Below, piece by piece: positions 8,110-17,937 of a stretch of 49,755 nt of DNA (positions are counted from its first letter, which is position 1; each line of letters begins with the position of its first letter). Location of the stretch: NCBI GenBank assembly GCA_964652835.1, contig CAZZCB010000005.1:1-49755 (forward strand), given 5' to 3'. This DNA is from JAUPTX01 sp964652835. GTDB lineage: Bacteria; Patescibacteriota; Minisyncoccia; Phycocordibacterales; CSBR16-119. Under the pieces are notes generated by a model. The model had not been told where the DNA came from. It saw nothing but the letters and a program-made list of their open reading frames with translations, and made no database searches. The position numbers and the translations under genes are program-made.

Positions 8110-8799
8110 CTATTTTAAAAATGAATCAACTAGCGCAGAAACTTCTTCGTACGGTAGAGCGCCGGAAAAAGGATACATATTTCCATCTTTATCTATTATC
8201 ACACTTGTTGGTGTTCCATTAAAACCAGCAAGGACACGTACGGAACTAAACTCTCTTGAGATTTTATCGTCCACTTCCTTGTCGTTTATACAAGTATCGT
8301 AATCCGAATCCGTAAGCCCGAGCGCCAGTGCTTCCCTTTTTAAAAGATCGCCGTTTATGTCTTTTTGATTTTCAAAAAGTTTATCTGCATATTTAAAGAA
8401 AGCTTCGTCTCCTAAAATATTTCCGACGCAAGACGATGAAATAGCGGCTGACTTGTTAAAAATAGGTAGATGTCTGTAGACCCATTTCACTTTACCTTCG
8501 TAGTTTGAAACTATTTGCTTCATTGTTGGGTGATATTTCGCACAAAAACTACAAGAAAAATCAGAGTATTCGACTATGGTTATGTCTGCTTTTGGTGAAC
8601 CTTGGATGAAATCTTCTTCTGTAACCTCTGGTATTGGCACATCTTTTGACGCAGTGACTCCAGCATCACCCAAAGGCGCAGCTCCACGTGATGAAGAAAA
8701 TAATATTGCTAAAGAAATCAAAACCCCGGCCACGACAATAGCGCTAGGTAGCGAAAGTTTACTCTTCTCTGGTTTTTCTTGCTCGTTATTTGTTTCCAT
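8110..8799 (-). CDS. DsbA-like thiol oxidoreductase, membrane anchored
   Basis: 229 aa. An N-terminal membrane helix at about residues 18-35 is followed by a thioredoxin-4/DsbA-type domain. The active site is CSFC at residues 83-86 in EYSDFSCSFCAKYHP, typical of this family. HLPIFNKSAAISSSC and GFNGTPTSVIIDKDG (the Thr-Pro is the cis-proline loop) complete the fold. It should oxidise or isomerise disulfides in exported proteins. Candidate oxidants are the VKOR fusion at 34611-35642 and the DsbB at 49184-49708. It begins 2 nt after the SET-domain gene. Confidence 0.92.
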   Translation of the reverse strand: METNNEQEKPEKSKLSLPSAIVVAGVLISLAILFSSSRGAAPLGDAGVTASKDVPIPEVTEEDFIQGSPKADITIVEYSDFSCSFCAKYHPTMKQIVSNYEGKVKWVYRHLPIFNKSAAISSSCVGNILGDEAFFKYADKLFENQKDINGDLLKREALALGLTDSDYDTCINDKEVDDKISREFSSVRVLAGFNGTPTSVIIDKDGNMYPFSGALPYEEVSALVDSFLK

Positions 8800-8801
8800 A
8801 A

Positions 8802-9233
8802 TTATTTAGACTTTTTATTAATACATTTTGAACACTTACAGCCTATTGGTTTTATGAATTCGTTAAAATATTCTTTTCCGTAATCATAAGTTATCTCTTC
8901 TCCTTCTTTAATATTTTTTATTGCCTCGATTAAAATCTTCCCTTCTTTACTTATCTCGACTTCACAGTTTGGACTACAGGAGTGATTTATATATCTCGCT
9001 AAATTCCATCTTGGGCTTCCGTCTATAGTATGTTTGTCATCAATCTCAAATAAATATTTTCCTGTATGATATTCAATATCTTTGTTTTCTCTTTTGATCC
9101 CGATGTATTCGATAACAAAGTCACCTTTTTTAAAAGGAATTTTAGTTTTAAGTCCGAACCCTGCGCCTTTCTTGGCTTTCATTATTGTAAAATTATCGTT
9201 TTTTTTCATTTTTGGTGTTATTTCTGATTTCAT
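8802..9233 (-). CDS. SET-domain protein-lysine methyltransferase-like protein
   Basis: 143 aa from ATG at 9233; an upstream in-frame TTG is less likely because a -10 box ends 6 nt before this ATG. The SET motifs are in order: GAGFGL (residues 23-28, SAM loop), YLFEIDD, then RYINHSCSPNCE (residues 80-91), EEITYDYG (residues 112-119) and a post-SET zinc cluster CxCxxC at C132, C134 and C137. This complete SET/post-SET arrangement transfers methyl groups from SAM to lysine side chains in known members. The bacterial target is unknown; chlamydial relatives modify a histone-like protein. It is the first gene of a three-gene run with the DsbA-like and ATP-cone nuclease genes. Confidence 0.9.
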   Translation of the reverse strand: MKSEITPKMKKNDNFTIMKAKKGAGFGLKTKIPFKKGDFVIEYIGIKRENKDIEYHTGKYLFEIDDKHTIDGSPRWNLARYINHSCSPNCEVEISKEGKILIEAIKNIKEGEEITYDYGKEYFNEFIKPIGCKCSKCINKKSK

Positions 9234-9239
9234 TCCCAA

Positions 9240-9248
9240 ATTATAACA
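9240..9248 (-). promoter_or_regulatory. Extended -10 promoter of the SET gene, predicted leaderless
   Basis: TGTTATAAT on the minus strand, ending 6 nt before the ATG at 9233. It follows directly on the preceding terminator. Confidence 0.65.
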
Positions 9249-9249
9249 T

Positions 9250-9285
9250 AAAACAAAAAGCCCTATTTATAGGGCTTTTTGTTTT
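9250..9285. terminator. Terminator after the 66-aa gene
   Basis: AAAACAAAAAGCCCTAT and ATAGGGCTTTTTGTTTT form a near-perfect long stem with a TT loop. It ends the transcript of the 9290-9490 gene and insulates the SET gene. Confidence 0.9.
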
Positions 9286-9289
9286 ACTT

Positions 9290-9490
9290 TTACATTGTCG
9301 GTGCGACGTCTGTTTTCCTAAAAGATTCAAATTCTGCTTCTTGTTGAATCTCTATTAGGTTTTCTGGTGGCGGGTTTTCTGAAAAACCATCACCTGACGG
9401 ACCACCACCGATCATGTTTTTATCTCCTCTCAAAAACACAACTAGTAGTAATACGACACCGAGCAATAAAATTATTATTAATTTATTCAT
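9290..9490 (-). CDS. Small membrane-anchored protein, unknown function
   Basis: 66 aa. One N-terminal transmembrane helix (residues 4-20, LIIILLLGVVLLLVVFL) is followed by a Gly/Pro-rich outside or inside tail with GGGPSGDG and NPPPENL. It sits 17 nt after the giant FN3/beta-helix gene and ahead of a strong terminator, so it is probably co-transcribed with it. The 54-aa protein at 47171-47335 has the same layout (helix, Arg/Lys, GGxP, Pro-rich tail). I do not recognise the family. Confidence 0.65.
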   Translation of the reverse strand: MNKLIIILLLGVVLLLVVFLRGDKNMIGGGPSGDGFSENPPPENLIEIQQEAEFESFRKTDVAPTM

Positions 9491-9507
9491 ACAATTTTAT
9501 TAAACTA

Positions 9508-12500
9508 TTAACAATTTCCATATTCCACTACAAGAGCTCTAAACGGCTGTATTGTTTGAGTTCCTGTTAGGGGTGTTCCGTTTGCATTACATCCGTTTAC
9601 AGTTTGAGTTATAGGGCTTGCTGTTTCATTATAGAATATTTGAGCGGCGTTAGATTGGGCTGTTGTGTAGTTTGAATAAGTCGAGTTATCGTCTTCGTTT
9701 GAAGCCGCTAGCCACTGCGGGAAAGTATATGTGTTTGTTCCCCCGCCGAAGTTTCTTGTAGTTTTTACTTTAGTTGTAGTAAATGGGTTGTAGTAGTAGT
9801 TATAATTTACTGTTCCGAAATCCGCCACTGCTCCAGTACCGTTACTATAAACATAGAGTTTTGTAAGAGGTGTAGCCTCTGCTCTTGTGGCATATATCTT
9901 GTTTCCAGTTACTACGTCGTTGTATTGAGCCATAAAACATGCACTGTTTGAAGATGGGGCTGTACATGATGTGTTTTTATAGTTTGAATAATCTGAGAAA
10001 CCAATTCCTGATTGTCCGAAGTCGTGAACAATGTTATCTCTTACAATGTTTCCAGTATATGTAGTACTGTGATCCATCCAAATACCTGAACCAATTACGT
10101 TTGTAATAATATTTTCTGCAACTGTTGTATTTTTAATATTTTGATCTCCGAAGTAGAATCCGTTTGCGATTGGTCCATAACCTTGATAAAGGGCAGGCAT
10201 AGTACTCATATCGTATCCAATATTTTTAATGATATTTTTTGTAACACTTAGACCGTCTGTGTGGTCGATAGCAATACCTCCACCGTCGTTTAAGATATCT
10301 CCCGGGTTTGAAACAATGTTTTCAGTGATCAAGCCACTTCCTCCAGCAACGATAGCAATATATCCTACATTTTCAACGATATTTCTTCTTAGTGTGTAGT
10401 TTGAGTTTCCGTCAACAACTCTAATACCGAAGAAGTTCCAATCTTCTGGCTTGGCTCCAAGCATGGCATCGTTACCGATGTCTCTTAGAACGTTGCCTTC
10501 TATAAGGTGACCATTTCCTCCTTGCATATAGATACCTTCACCATGAACATTGTGAATATAGTTATTTCTTATCGTGTTCGCAAGAGCCGTAGCGTTTCCA
10601 TTTGTTGTATACATTCGTATACCGGTTGGAGTGTTTCTGATTTCGTTGTTTTCTACGACAACTCTCTTCATGTCACCTTCACCAGATGTATGGAAAAGTC
10701 CTGTTAAGTTAAATCCTTCAAATACAAGGTTTTTAACTTTTACGTCTGTTCTCTGCCATCCGATTGAGAATCCTGTATCTTTTGTTGAGATTGAAACGTT
10801 TAAGCTGTTTGGGTTCGCACTCGCAGGCGCCCAGAAATATAGTTCACCTGTTGTTTTGTTGTAGTACCACTCACCTGCTGTGTCCAGAAGAGATAGTTTG
10901 TTCTTAACCGCAAATCCCCAGCCTGCATCTTCCCACGATCCATTTGATAGGTTTCCAGCATAGTTTGAAGCTGGGAAACTTATAGAAGATCCTGAGTGAC
11001 TAGAAATTTCTTCTGCTTCCCATGACCAAGGCGATGAACGGAAGACAACGGTTGCGCCAGTTAAAGCGCCAGCTGTTTGAGTTCCGATCCAAGAGTTAGT
11101 TATAGCAGAACCAGTCGTAGATGCAGTTGTAAGCCATCCTGTGTTTGGGTGTTTTGCAACTGTTTGGATGTCGCTGTTTACGAACAAGTATTTTGGATTT
11201 AAGTTCGCAGCGATAGTTGTCTTCCAAATATTTCCAGAGTGAGTTGTCCAAGTTCCTGTTATTTTATCTGTTCCAGAAATTATCGGAGCAGAACCACTTC
11301 CGTACGCATTATATTCTATCGGCGCAGACTGCGTACCTGATTTATATGCGTTTATTGTTCCATAACAAGTCTCACCTCTCTTGAACAAGATTCTAGAACC
11401 TACTGGCATTGACCCTGTCGAAGAGTTAAGCTTCGACAAAGTTTTCCATGGAGTAGCAATTGAAGTTCCGTTGTTGCTGTCGTTTCCTGTAGAACAAGCT
11501 ACGAAGTAATCTGTTCCTCCGTAAGGGTTTGCTCCAACTGTTACATTTTCTGTATTGTTTGGTCCTACTGGTCCGTTAATACCCATAACTGAAGCTTGTT
11601 GAGATCCAGAGGCTGTGGCAAAAGAAACCGCAGCTGAAGATGTTGATATATTACCAGCTGCATCTACCGCAGAAACTTTATACCAATAAGTAGTACTAGG
11701 GTTTAGTCCAGAGTTTGTGTAAGACGCCACAGATGAAGTTCCAACCTGAGTATATGTTCCGGCCTGAGTTCCAGATCGAGATATTCTATACTCTGTTACA
11801 CCTACGTTATCTGTTGAGGCTGCCCAAGAAAATGATATAGAAGAAGATGTTGAGCCTGATAAGGTTGGATTACCTGGAGTTGTTGGAACTTGCGTATCTG
11901 AAGTTGGTGGTGGTGTTACCCCTCCGTTAACCGGTCTTTGGATTTGAGGAAGTGAAGGGCTTGAATTGTTTACCAAACGGTAGTAAGCAGCAGTGGCGTT
12001 AGGCACTGTAATATTTTTCATACCGTAACTTGAAACTGTAATACTTGTTTGACCCGAAACATCTGTCCAAGATGTTCCGTTTGTTGAGCTTTGAAGCTTC
12101 CAAGTCTCTCCTGGCTTAATGTGAGTTATGTTTATTGTAAGAGTGTTATTTGCAAAAGTTATCTGAGGATCTTTCCATGGGTTTGCAAGTGGTTCTCCCA
12201 CAAAGTTTGTATTACCAGGTTTTTGAACTGATTTCCAGTAAGACTCAAGAGCAGAAGCACCTGTATAGTACTCTTTCCATAGTGAAGAAACTTTCGGGAA
12301 TTTTTCAGCCATAGTATAAAGACCATTCCAAGGCTCTTTAATAGTTCCAGCTGAAGCAGCGTATCCGTCTATAAGCCATTCAGTGATAGACATTTGTCCC
12401 GTTGTAGATGTTTGACCAATGTTTCCACCGTGAGATGTTAAATGTTCAGCCAAAGCTCCTGGTACCGGCGTGTTTGAACTAAGCAAAGGAGGGCAAACTC

Positions 12501-15500
12501 TACCCGTGTGATAACCCAAGACTCCAGTTATATTTTGAAGGTAATCTGTTCCCGCTGTTCCAAGGTCACTACATCCTCCCATTTGATCTGTTTGTCCATT
12601 TGTGTATTGAGCATCGATTCTGTGAGTAGTGCCGAGACTCGTTTGAGTAAACAAAGACTCAACTGTTTGCATGTCAGCATATCTAGCTCCACTTCTTGCT
12701 TCGTCTCCTGTTGTAAGCATGTAAACTTCTGCTGTTGGATATGTGTTATCAGAAGCAACCCCTTGATCTATAAATTGTTTTCCTTGATTGTAGTTTCCAG
12801 AATCAAATGGAATTAAGAATGTAGGAAGGAAGTTGAAATCTGTTTTTGGTTTAATAGAAGAAGATGCATAATAGCTTGAAGTAGTTGAACCACTATTTGC
12901 CACATCTGTAGTAGACCATGAACCTCTCGCAAAAGCTGAGACCAAAGATCCACAAGATGCATCTGTTGCAACACAGATATCATTTAACCCTGCTCCACCA
13001 TACACGATATATGGTGTCTTCCACATTAGAACCGCAGCTTGAATATCTTGATTTGGGTTTTGTTGAGAGATTTGATTTATAACATAATCTCTCATGTTAA
13101 GACCGCTTCCGCTCCAGTTTTCAAATTCATTTTCTCCTAAACCATGTCCAGCTGAGTCATATGTATAACCAGATTGTGTTGGACCTACGGCATTAAAGCT
13201 TAGTGTTACTTTGTTTGAAGTTGGTATACCTCTTTGAGCAAGATAGTAATCTGCTAATTGACAAGATTGTGAGTATTGAGAGTTACAAACAACGGCAACT
13301 TGATTTGGTGTTAAAGATCTTTGAGGTGTTGTAACAACCGGACCTGAACCTGTTGGTGGTGGTGTTACAGATGCAGCAACGCTAAATGTTCTAGCTTGAG
13401 TAGTAGAAGCGTTTCCTGCTGTGTCAGCACAACTTACATGTCTTGTATAAGATGTTCCATTTGTTAGACCAAGAAGTGGATAGTTGTGAGATGTCGAACC
13501 AGCGCCAGTAAATGTCTCAGTCATTGATCCGTAAGCCACATTTGAAGCACTCCACTTACATGTAGCAGCTTCGTTTGTTGTAACTGTTATAGTTGTAGAA
13601 GTTGTTCCAGCTGGAAGAACTTGGTTTTGTGTTGGCGATGTTATGGTTACAGATGGAGGAGTTGTGTCACCAGGTGGAGGAGGAACAGTTCCACCAGTAA
13701 CGTTTACGTAGTAACTTGAGCTTGATTGAGAGTAAACACCACCAGCATTGAAGTAAGCAACACATTGCATTTGATATTGACCGTTTGCGCTAGCTGGAAT
13801 AGTGACATTTCGTGTTTGATTTCCTGTTGTATAAGACACGCCATTTTCTGTCAAAAGACCAACTGAACCTGTGGCAGAAGACCAAGAAGTGTAAACCAGT
13901 TGGTAAACCACGGCTCCTGGCGCTGTTGTTATGGCACAAGTCATCGGTACTGTTTGACCAGCGACAACGTTAGAGTTTTCGACAGGTGCAGTAAGCGATA
14001 CTCCGTTTGTAGAAGGAGCTACGTAGTTATTTAGACTTGATTGGTTAACCCATCCGTCTGTTCCTGTTTGGAAATCAACATACCAATACTGAACACCTCC
14101 CAATACCCAAACTGGTCCGTTTGTTATTGTACCGATAGCATCTGCAGATTGATCTTGAGCACTAGCAGATGATTCAGGTGAGGCTTTTACATCAACCCCG
14201 ACAATAGTTGTAACCTGAGAGTTTATAGAAAAGTTTGTTGAAAGAATCGGAGAAGAAGCAGAAGTTCCTGGAAGAGCCGCCTCGTTTCCAGAAGCGTCAG
14301 ACGCAGTAACTTTGTATCCATAAGTACCACCGGCAGTTACAGAAGCGTCAGTAAATATGTTTGTAGGGTGATCTGTAAATCCAACAGAAGCTCCGTCTCG
14401 GTAAACCTTGTAAGATGAAACGTCTGATGAAGTTGAGTTTGTCCATGCAACTTTGATTTGGTTTGCAGATCTATAAGTAACAGTTACGTTTGTTGGGTTA
14501 ACTGGAGGTGTCACATCGTCATTGTTTTGAACCAAGAATTGAATTGTTTGTGGTACTCCAACCTGACCAGTAGCGTTAGGGCCAGCGTAAGGAGTTACAG
14601 TCAAAGTATATCCTCCTAGCTGAAGATCTGACCAAGCGTTAAGCGTCGAAGCTCCAGTGTCTCCAAACATTACGTAAGGAAGAGCATTTTCTGCCAAAGT
14701 GTAAGTTGTACTGTTTGGTTTTTGTAGACTAAACACAACACTACCTGCTGTTTCTGGGTTTGTGTTTGCCTTTATTGAAATATTTGTTCCAAGTCCGCCA
14801 TTTTGAGTTCCTATATTTATCACTTCTCCACCTGTTAGAGGTTCTACTACTGTACCGTTTGTTCTAACAAGTTCTAGAGAAGAGATTGTTATTTGAGGCG
14901 CAGAAGTTGTCCCAGTAGCAACTGATGACCGCGCTGATTCGCCCACAGCGTTTAAGGCTGAGACAGAATAGTAGTAAGAAGTTCCAGCTGTAAGTCCTGA
15001 GAAAGTAGTTGAAAGAGCTGGAGCAGAAACTGTAAATGGAGGTATTGCTCCATCTAGAGCTCCAGAAGATGTCATTCGATAAACTCTATATGAAGTAGCG
15101 CCAGTAACAGCTGACCATGAGACAGTTAGAGATGAAGTTGTTGGAGATCCAACAGAAACTCCTGTAGGTACCGCTGGTGCAGAAAGCGTTGTAGCAGTTC
15201 TTGCGATAGATTGAGCAGAACAGTTTCCAACAGAGTCACAAGCAGAGACTGTGTAAGAATATGTTGTACCTGAAGTTAGCCCAGAATCAGTTGTTGAAGT
15301 TCCTGATGTTGCTGATCCAACTTGTGTTCCATTTCTGAAAACCTTATACGTAACAGGCGCTGATACATCTGTAGATGTTGTCCAAGAAAGAGCCACTGAG
15401 TTTTGAGTTACTGCTCCAACTGTAAGTGTCGGTACTGGAGTTGGGGCTGTTGTGTCTGGGGCCGCAACCGTTGAACCGTTTGCCGCAGATGACTGAGCAG

Positions 15501-16908
15501 AACAGTTTGTTGGTATTGCAGTATAGCAAGCTTGTACTTTGTAATAATACTGAGTGCTTGCAGAAAGACCTGTGTTTGTTACAGACAGACCAGAAATAAG
15601 TCCGCTAACCGGAGCTGGCGTAAGTCCACTTGTAAGCTGACTATAAGTTCCTCCAGAAGATGTGCTTCGGAAAATCTTGTAACCTACTGATTGACCTGAA
15701 GCTCCAGTCGAAGCGCCCCAAGAAATATTAAGTGAGCTTTGTGTTGCACCAGAAAAATTTATTCCAGATGGAACAGACGGCGCTGCGATACTAGCCGCAG
15801 ATGTAACACCTGACTTTGCAGTAGTTAGAGCAGATCTATTGTTTGCTGGGTCGAAAGCAGCGACACGATATTTGTAAGTGGTGCTTGCGCTTAGGTTTTG
15901 ATGCACGTAAGTATTTGTTCCAAAAGGAATCGTAGCGATAGGAGTTGTTGTATTTATTGCTGTTGAGCCTCCTGCGTTTGCATAGATAGCGTAGTTAAAT
16001 ATTTCGCCACTTGCTGGAGCTGTCCAATTTATTCTAAGAGAAGAAGTTGTTGGCTCTGTGACAGTTACGTTAGTTGGTATTTCAACTCTAAGAGTTGCGG
16101 CTGTAACTGTAGTAGTTGTGCTGTTAGGTATTCTAGCCCAACCAGAAAGATTACCGGCTGCATCAAAAGCTCTTACTTTATATTTATAACTTTTGTTCGC
16201 GAGAAGGCCAACATTCGTATATGAAGTTGTTGAGCCGTTTACCTCTGCGATAGGAGTTGTTGTATTTATTGCTGTTGATCCACCGTTGTTTCGGTAGATC
16301 TTGTATCCTGCCACACCAACGTTGTCAGTAGATGCAGTCCAATTAAGTTTTAGTGTATATGAAGTTTTCTCAGTTACGGCCATGTTTGTTGGAATGGTTG
16401 GCACGGTCGTATCAGGGGTTGGCGGCGGAGGCGGAGGAACTTCTTCTGTGGAAATGAAAGTTACAGAAGTGCCTTGTATTGTGTTGGCGAGAGATGGACT
16501 ATATCCAACGCAGTGGAAAGTGAAGTCTCCATTTTGGATACTTGGGTTATTTGGAATAGTTACGTTTTGAGTATACGCACCAGACTCAAATAAAGAACCC
16601 GAGGAGTTCATAGTAGTGAAGACCCCTGCAATAGTTTGAGATCCTGGTATGTACTGATACCAAGAAAATTCTATTCTATCAACACCAACTCCAGAAGCGA
16701 GACTTAGGTCACATCTCATTGGAACTGTTTGACCAATAGAAACCTGTGAACCTGCTGTTGGTTGTCTCACAGTAATACTGTTTGATGTTGCTGTGTCACC
16801 AGTATCTACAACCTGTGCCTTTTGATTAAAACCACCCGAAATTAAAGAGCCCAACGACACCAAAAAGGCGAAGCCGAGGACTAGGAAGAAAGCTTTTTGT
16901 AACTTCAT
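9508..16908 (-). CDS. Giant secreted protein: FN3 repeats, TIGR03790-like domain and right-handed beta-helix
   Basis: About 2466 aa from ATG at 16908 (the frame opens 5 codons earlier with TTG). A signal peptide (LQKAFFLVLGFAFLVSLGSL) is followed by an Ig-like domain, a Pro-rich linker and about six fibronectin type III domains to roughly residue 740. Next come another FN3, an SH3-like module (about 890-965) and a second Ig-like domain. About residues 1200-1590 match the TIGR03790 type (LTPNQVAVVCN, ADYYLAQRGIP). One more FN3 follows, and about 1800-2370 form a parallel beta-helix opening YFVACSTGNDSNNGT with many short N-x-I rungs. Such beta-helices often bind or cut polysaccharide. The first two FN3s share the near-identical stretch GGSTAINTTTPIA, a sign of recent duplication. 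Likely an adhesin or glycan-active surface protein; no anchor motif is seen. Confidence 0.85.
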   Translation of the reverse strand: MKLQKAFFLVLGFAFLVSLGSLISGGFNQKAQVVDTGDTATSNSITVRQPTAGSQVSIGQTVPMRCDLSLASGVGVDRIEFSWYQYIPGSQTIAGVFTTMNSSGSLFESGAYTQNVTIPNNPSIQNGDFTFHCVGYSPSLANTIQGTSVTFISTEEVPPPPPPTPDTTVPTIPTNMAVTEKTSYTLKLNWTASTDNVGVAGYKIYRNNGGSTAINTTTPIAEVNGSTTSYTNVGLLANKSYKYKVRAFDAAGNLSGWARIPNSTTTTVTAATLRVEIPTNVTVTEPTTSSLRINWTAPASGEIFNYAIYANAGGSTAINTTTPIATIPFGTNTYVHQNLSASTTYKYRVAAFDPANNRSALTTAKSGVTSAASIAAPSVPSGINFSGATQSSLNISWGASTGASGQSVGYKIFRSTSSGGTYSQLTSGLTPAPVSGLISGLSVTNTGLSASTQYYYKVQACYTAIPTNCSAQSSAANGSTVAAPDTTAPTPVPTLTVGAVTQNSVALSWTTSTDVSAPVTYKVFRNGTQVGSATSGTSTTDSGLTSGTTYSYTVSACDSVGNCSAQSIARTATTLSAPAVPTGVSVGSPTTSSLTVSWSAVTGATSYRVYRMTSSGALDGAIPPFTVSAPALSTTFSGLTAGTSYYYSVSALNAVGESARSSVATGTTSAPQITISSLELVRTNGTVVEPLTGGEVINIGTQNGGLGTNISIKANTNPETAGSVVFSLQKPNSTTYTLAENALPYVMFGDTGASTLNAWSDLQLGGYTLTVTPYAGPNATGQVGVPQTIQFLVQNNDDVTPPVNPTNVTVTYRSANQIKVAWTNSTSSDVSSYKVYRDGASVGFTDHPTNIFTDASVTAGGTYGYKVTASDASGNEAALPGTSASSPILSTNFSINSQVTTIVGVDVKASPESSASAQDQSADAIGTITNGPVWVLGGVQYWYVDFQTGTDGWVNQSSLNNYVAPSTNGVSLTAPVENSNVVAGQTVPMTCAITTAPGAVVYQLVYTSWSSATGSVGLLTENGVSYTTGNQTRNVTIPASANGQYQMQCVAYFNAGGVYSQSSSSYYVNVTGGTVPPPPGDTTPPSVTITSPTQNQVLPAGTTSTTITVTTNEAATCKWSASNVAYGSMTETFTGAGSTSHNYPLLGLTNGTSYTRHVSCADTAGNASTTQARTFSVAASVTPPPTGSGPVVTTPQRSLTPNQVAVVCNSQYSQSCQLADYYLAQRGIPTSNKVTLSFNAVGPTQSGYTYDSAGHGLGENEFENWSGSGLNMRDYVINQISQQNPNQDIQAAVLMWKTPYIVYGGAGLNDICVATDASCGSLVSAFARGSWSTTDVANSGSTTSSYYASSSIKPKTDFNFLPTFLIPFDSGNYNQGKQFIDQGVASDNTYPTAEVYMLTTGDEARSGARYADMQTVESLFTQTSLGTTHRIDAQYTNGQTDQMGGCSDLGTAGTDYLQNITGVLGYHTGRVCPPLLSSNTPVPGALAEHLTSHGGNIGQTSTTGQMSITEWLIDGYAASAGTIKEPWNGLYTMAEKFPKVSSLWKEYYTGASALESYWKSVQKPGNTNFVGEPLANPWKDPQITFANNTLTINITHIKPGETWKLQSSTNGTSWTDVSGQTSITVSSYGMKNITVPNATAAYYRLVNNSSPSLPQIQRPVNGGVTPPPTSDTQVPTTPGNPTLSGSTSSSISFSWAASTDNVGVTEYRISRSGTQAGTYTQVGTSSVASYTNSGLNPSTTYWYKVSAVDAAGNISTSSAAVSFATASGSQQASVMGINGPVGPNNTENVTVGANPYGGTDYFVACSTGNDSNNGTSIATPWKTLSKLNSSTGSMPVGSRILFKRGETCYGTINAYKSGTQSAPIEYNAYGSGSAPIISGTDKITGTWTTHSGNIWKTTIAANLNPKYLFVNSDIQTVAKHPNTGWLTTASTTGSAITNSWIGTQTAGALTGATVVFRSSPWSWEAEEISSHSGSSISFPASNYAGNLSNGSWEDAGWGFAVKNKLSLLDTAGEWYYNKTTGELYFWAPASANPNSLNVSISTKDTGFSIGWQRTDVKVKNLVFEGFNLTGLFHTSGEGDMKRVVVENNEIRNTPTGIRMYTTNGNATALANTIRNNYIHNVHGEGIYMQGGNGHLIEGNVLRDIGNDAMLGAKPEDWNFFGIRVVDGNSNYTLRRNIVENVGYIAIVAGGSGLITENIVSNPGDILNDGGGIAIDHTDGLSVTKNIIKNIGYDMSTMPALYQGYGPIANGFYFGDQNIKNTTVAENIITNVIGSGIWMDHSTTYTGNIVRDNIVHDFGQSGIGFSDYSNYKNTSCTAPSSNSACFMAQYNDVVTGNKIYATRAEATPLTKLYVYSNGTGAVADFGTVNYNYYYNPFTTTKVKTTRNFGGGTNTYTFPQWLAASNEDDNSTYSNYTTAQSNAAQIFYNETASPITQTVNGCNANGTPLTGTQTIQPFRALVVEYGNC

Positions 16909-17013
16909 ATACAATAAATACAACTTATAATAATAATATGTATATTATATTTCAGTTTTGTATTAAGATGTAGACTTTAAAAATGAAAGTGTTGATAACT
17001 AAGAAAAAAATAT

Positions 17014-17913
17014 TTAAGAAAAAATATCTTTTAACGCTTTTTCTAGGTTATCAAATTTAAAAATAAAATCTTTCTGTAAGTTATGACGGACAACTCTCTG
17101 ACTTTTTACAATCTCTTTTGCAAATTCTCCGAATTTTATTTTTAAAACAAAAAGTGGAATAAAGAATATGTGTGGGCGCTTCAAAACTCTTGCAAAGACC
17201 CTAGAAAACTCTTTATTTGTTATCGGCTGACCCGAAACCGCATTTATAATCCCAAAAACTTCTCTATATATAGAGTAAATATACAGATTAACAAGATCTT
17301 CTATGTGAATCCACGGAAAAAACTGCTTCCCAGAAGAAATCGGACCACCAATACCCATTTTATAGTATGGCAAAAGGGTTTGGATGAGTCCGCCCATGCC
17401 TAAAATATGACCCTGTCTTAGAATAACTGTTCTAATACCGTGTTTTTCAGCTTTTTTAGCCTCAAGTTCCCAATCTTTGGCCACTTTCGCTAAAAAGCCT
17501 TGATTTTCCTTGATTTCTGAATTTTCGTCCAATATTTCCTCATCTCTATCACCATAAACCCCGACAGCAGACGCAGAAATAAAGACTTTTGGACGAAAAT
17601 CTGGGTTTTCCATCAAAGAAACAAGGTTTTTGGTTCCCAAAACCCTGCTTTCATATATCTTTTTCTTGTATTCTTCGTTCCATTTAGCGCCAATAGTAAC
17701 GCCCGCAAGGTTTATAACGACATCTGGGTTTTTAATCTTTAAAACTTCCCCTTCGGGGCTTATACCTTCTTGTAAATTAACCTTTAGAAATAAGACTTTT
17801 GGGTTTCTTGGTGGATTAATATCCAAAGAAATAACTTCGTGACCCTCATTTATAAGAGATTCACTTAATTTAGATCCTAGAAAACCAGATCCGCCAGTTA
17901 TAATTATTTTCAT
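17014..17913 (-). CDS. TIGR01777 family NAD(P)-dependent epimerase-like protein
   Basis: 299 aa, the family's normal length. The Rossmann motif GGSGFLG is at residues 7-13, and SASAVGVYGD at 113-122 carries the Tyr-Gly characteristic of this SDR branch. ILRQGHILGMGGLI and the downstream ISSGKQFFPWIHIEDLVNLYIY are TIGR01777 hallmarks, as is the C-terminal DUF1731-like end. Members are distant relatives of the cell division inhibitor SulA/YfcH group; the substrate is unknown. It has its own promoter, with the -10 ending 7 nt before the ATG, and lies downstream of the YibE/F gene. Confidence 0.92.
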   Translation of the reverse strand: MKIIITGGSGFLGSKLSESLINEGHEVISLDINPPRNPKVLFLKVNLQEGISPEGEVLKIKNPDVVINLAGVTIGAKWNEEYKKKIYESRVLGTKNLVSLMENPDFRPKVFISASAVGVYGDRDEEILDENSEIKENQGFLAKVAKDWELEAKKAEKHGIRTVILRQGHILGMGGLIQTLLPYYKMGIGGPISSGKQFFPWIHIEDLVNLYIYSIYREVFGIINAVSGQPITNKEFSRVFARVLKRPHIFFIPLFVLKIKFGEFAKEIVKSQRVVRHNLQKDFIFKFDNLEKALKDIFS

Positions 17914-17920
17914 AAGAAAT

Positions 17921-17926
17921 ATTATA
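17921..17926 (-). promoter_or_regulatory. -10 box of the epimerase-like gene, predicted leaderless
   Basis: TATAAT on the minus strand, ending 7 nt before the ATG at 17913. Confidence 0.6.
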
Positions 17927-17937
17927 CACCAGGAAAA

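Noticed and set aside
12508..12816. Antisense frame of about 100 codons inside the giant FN3 gene
   Set aside because: Cys/Ser-rich shadow of the sense gene, with no promoter or family features.
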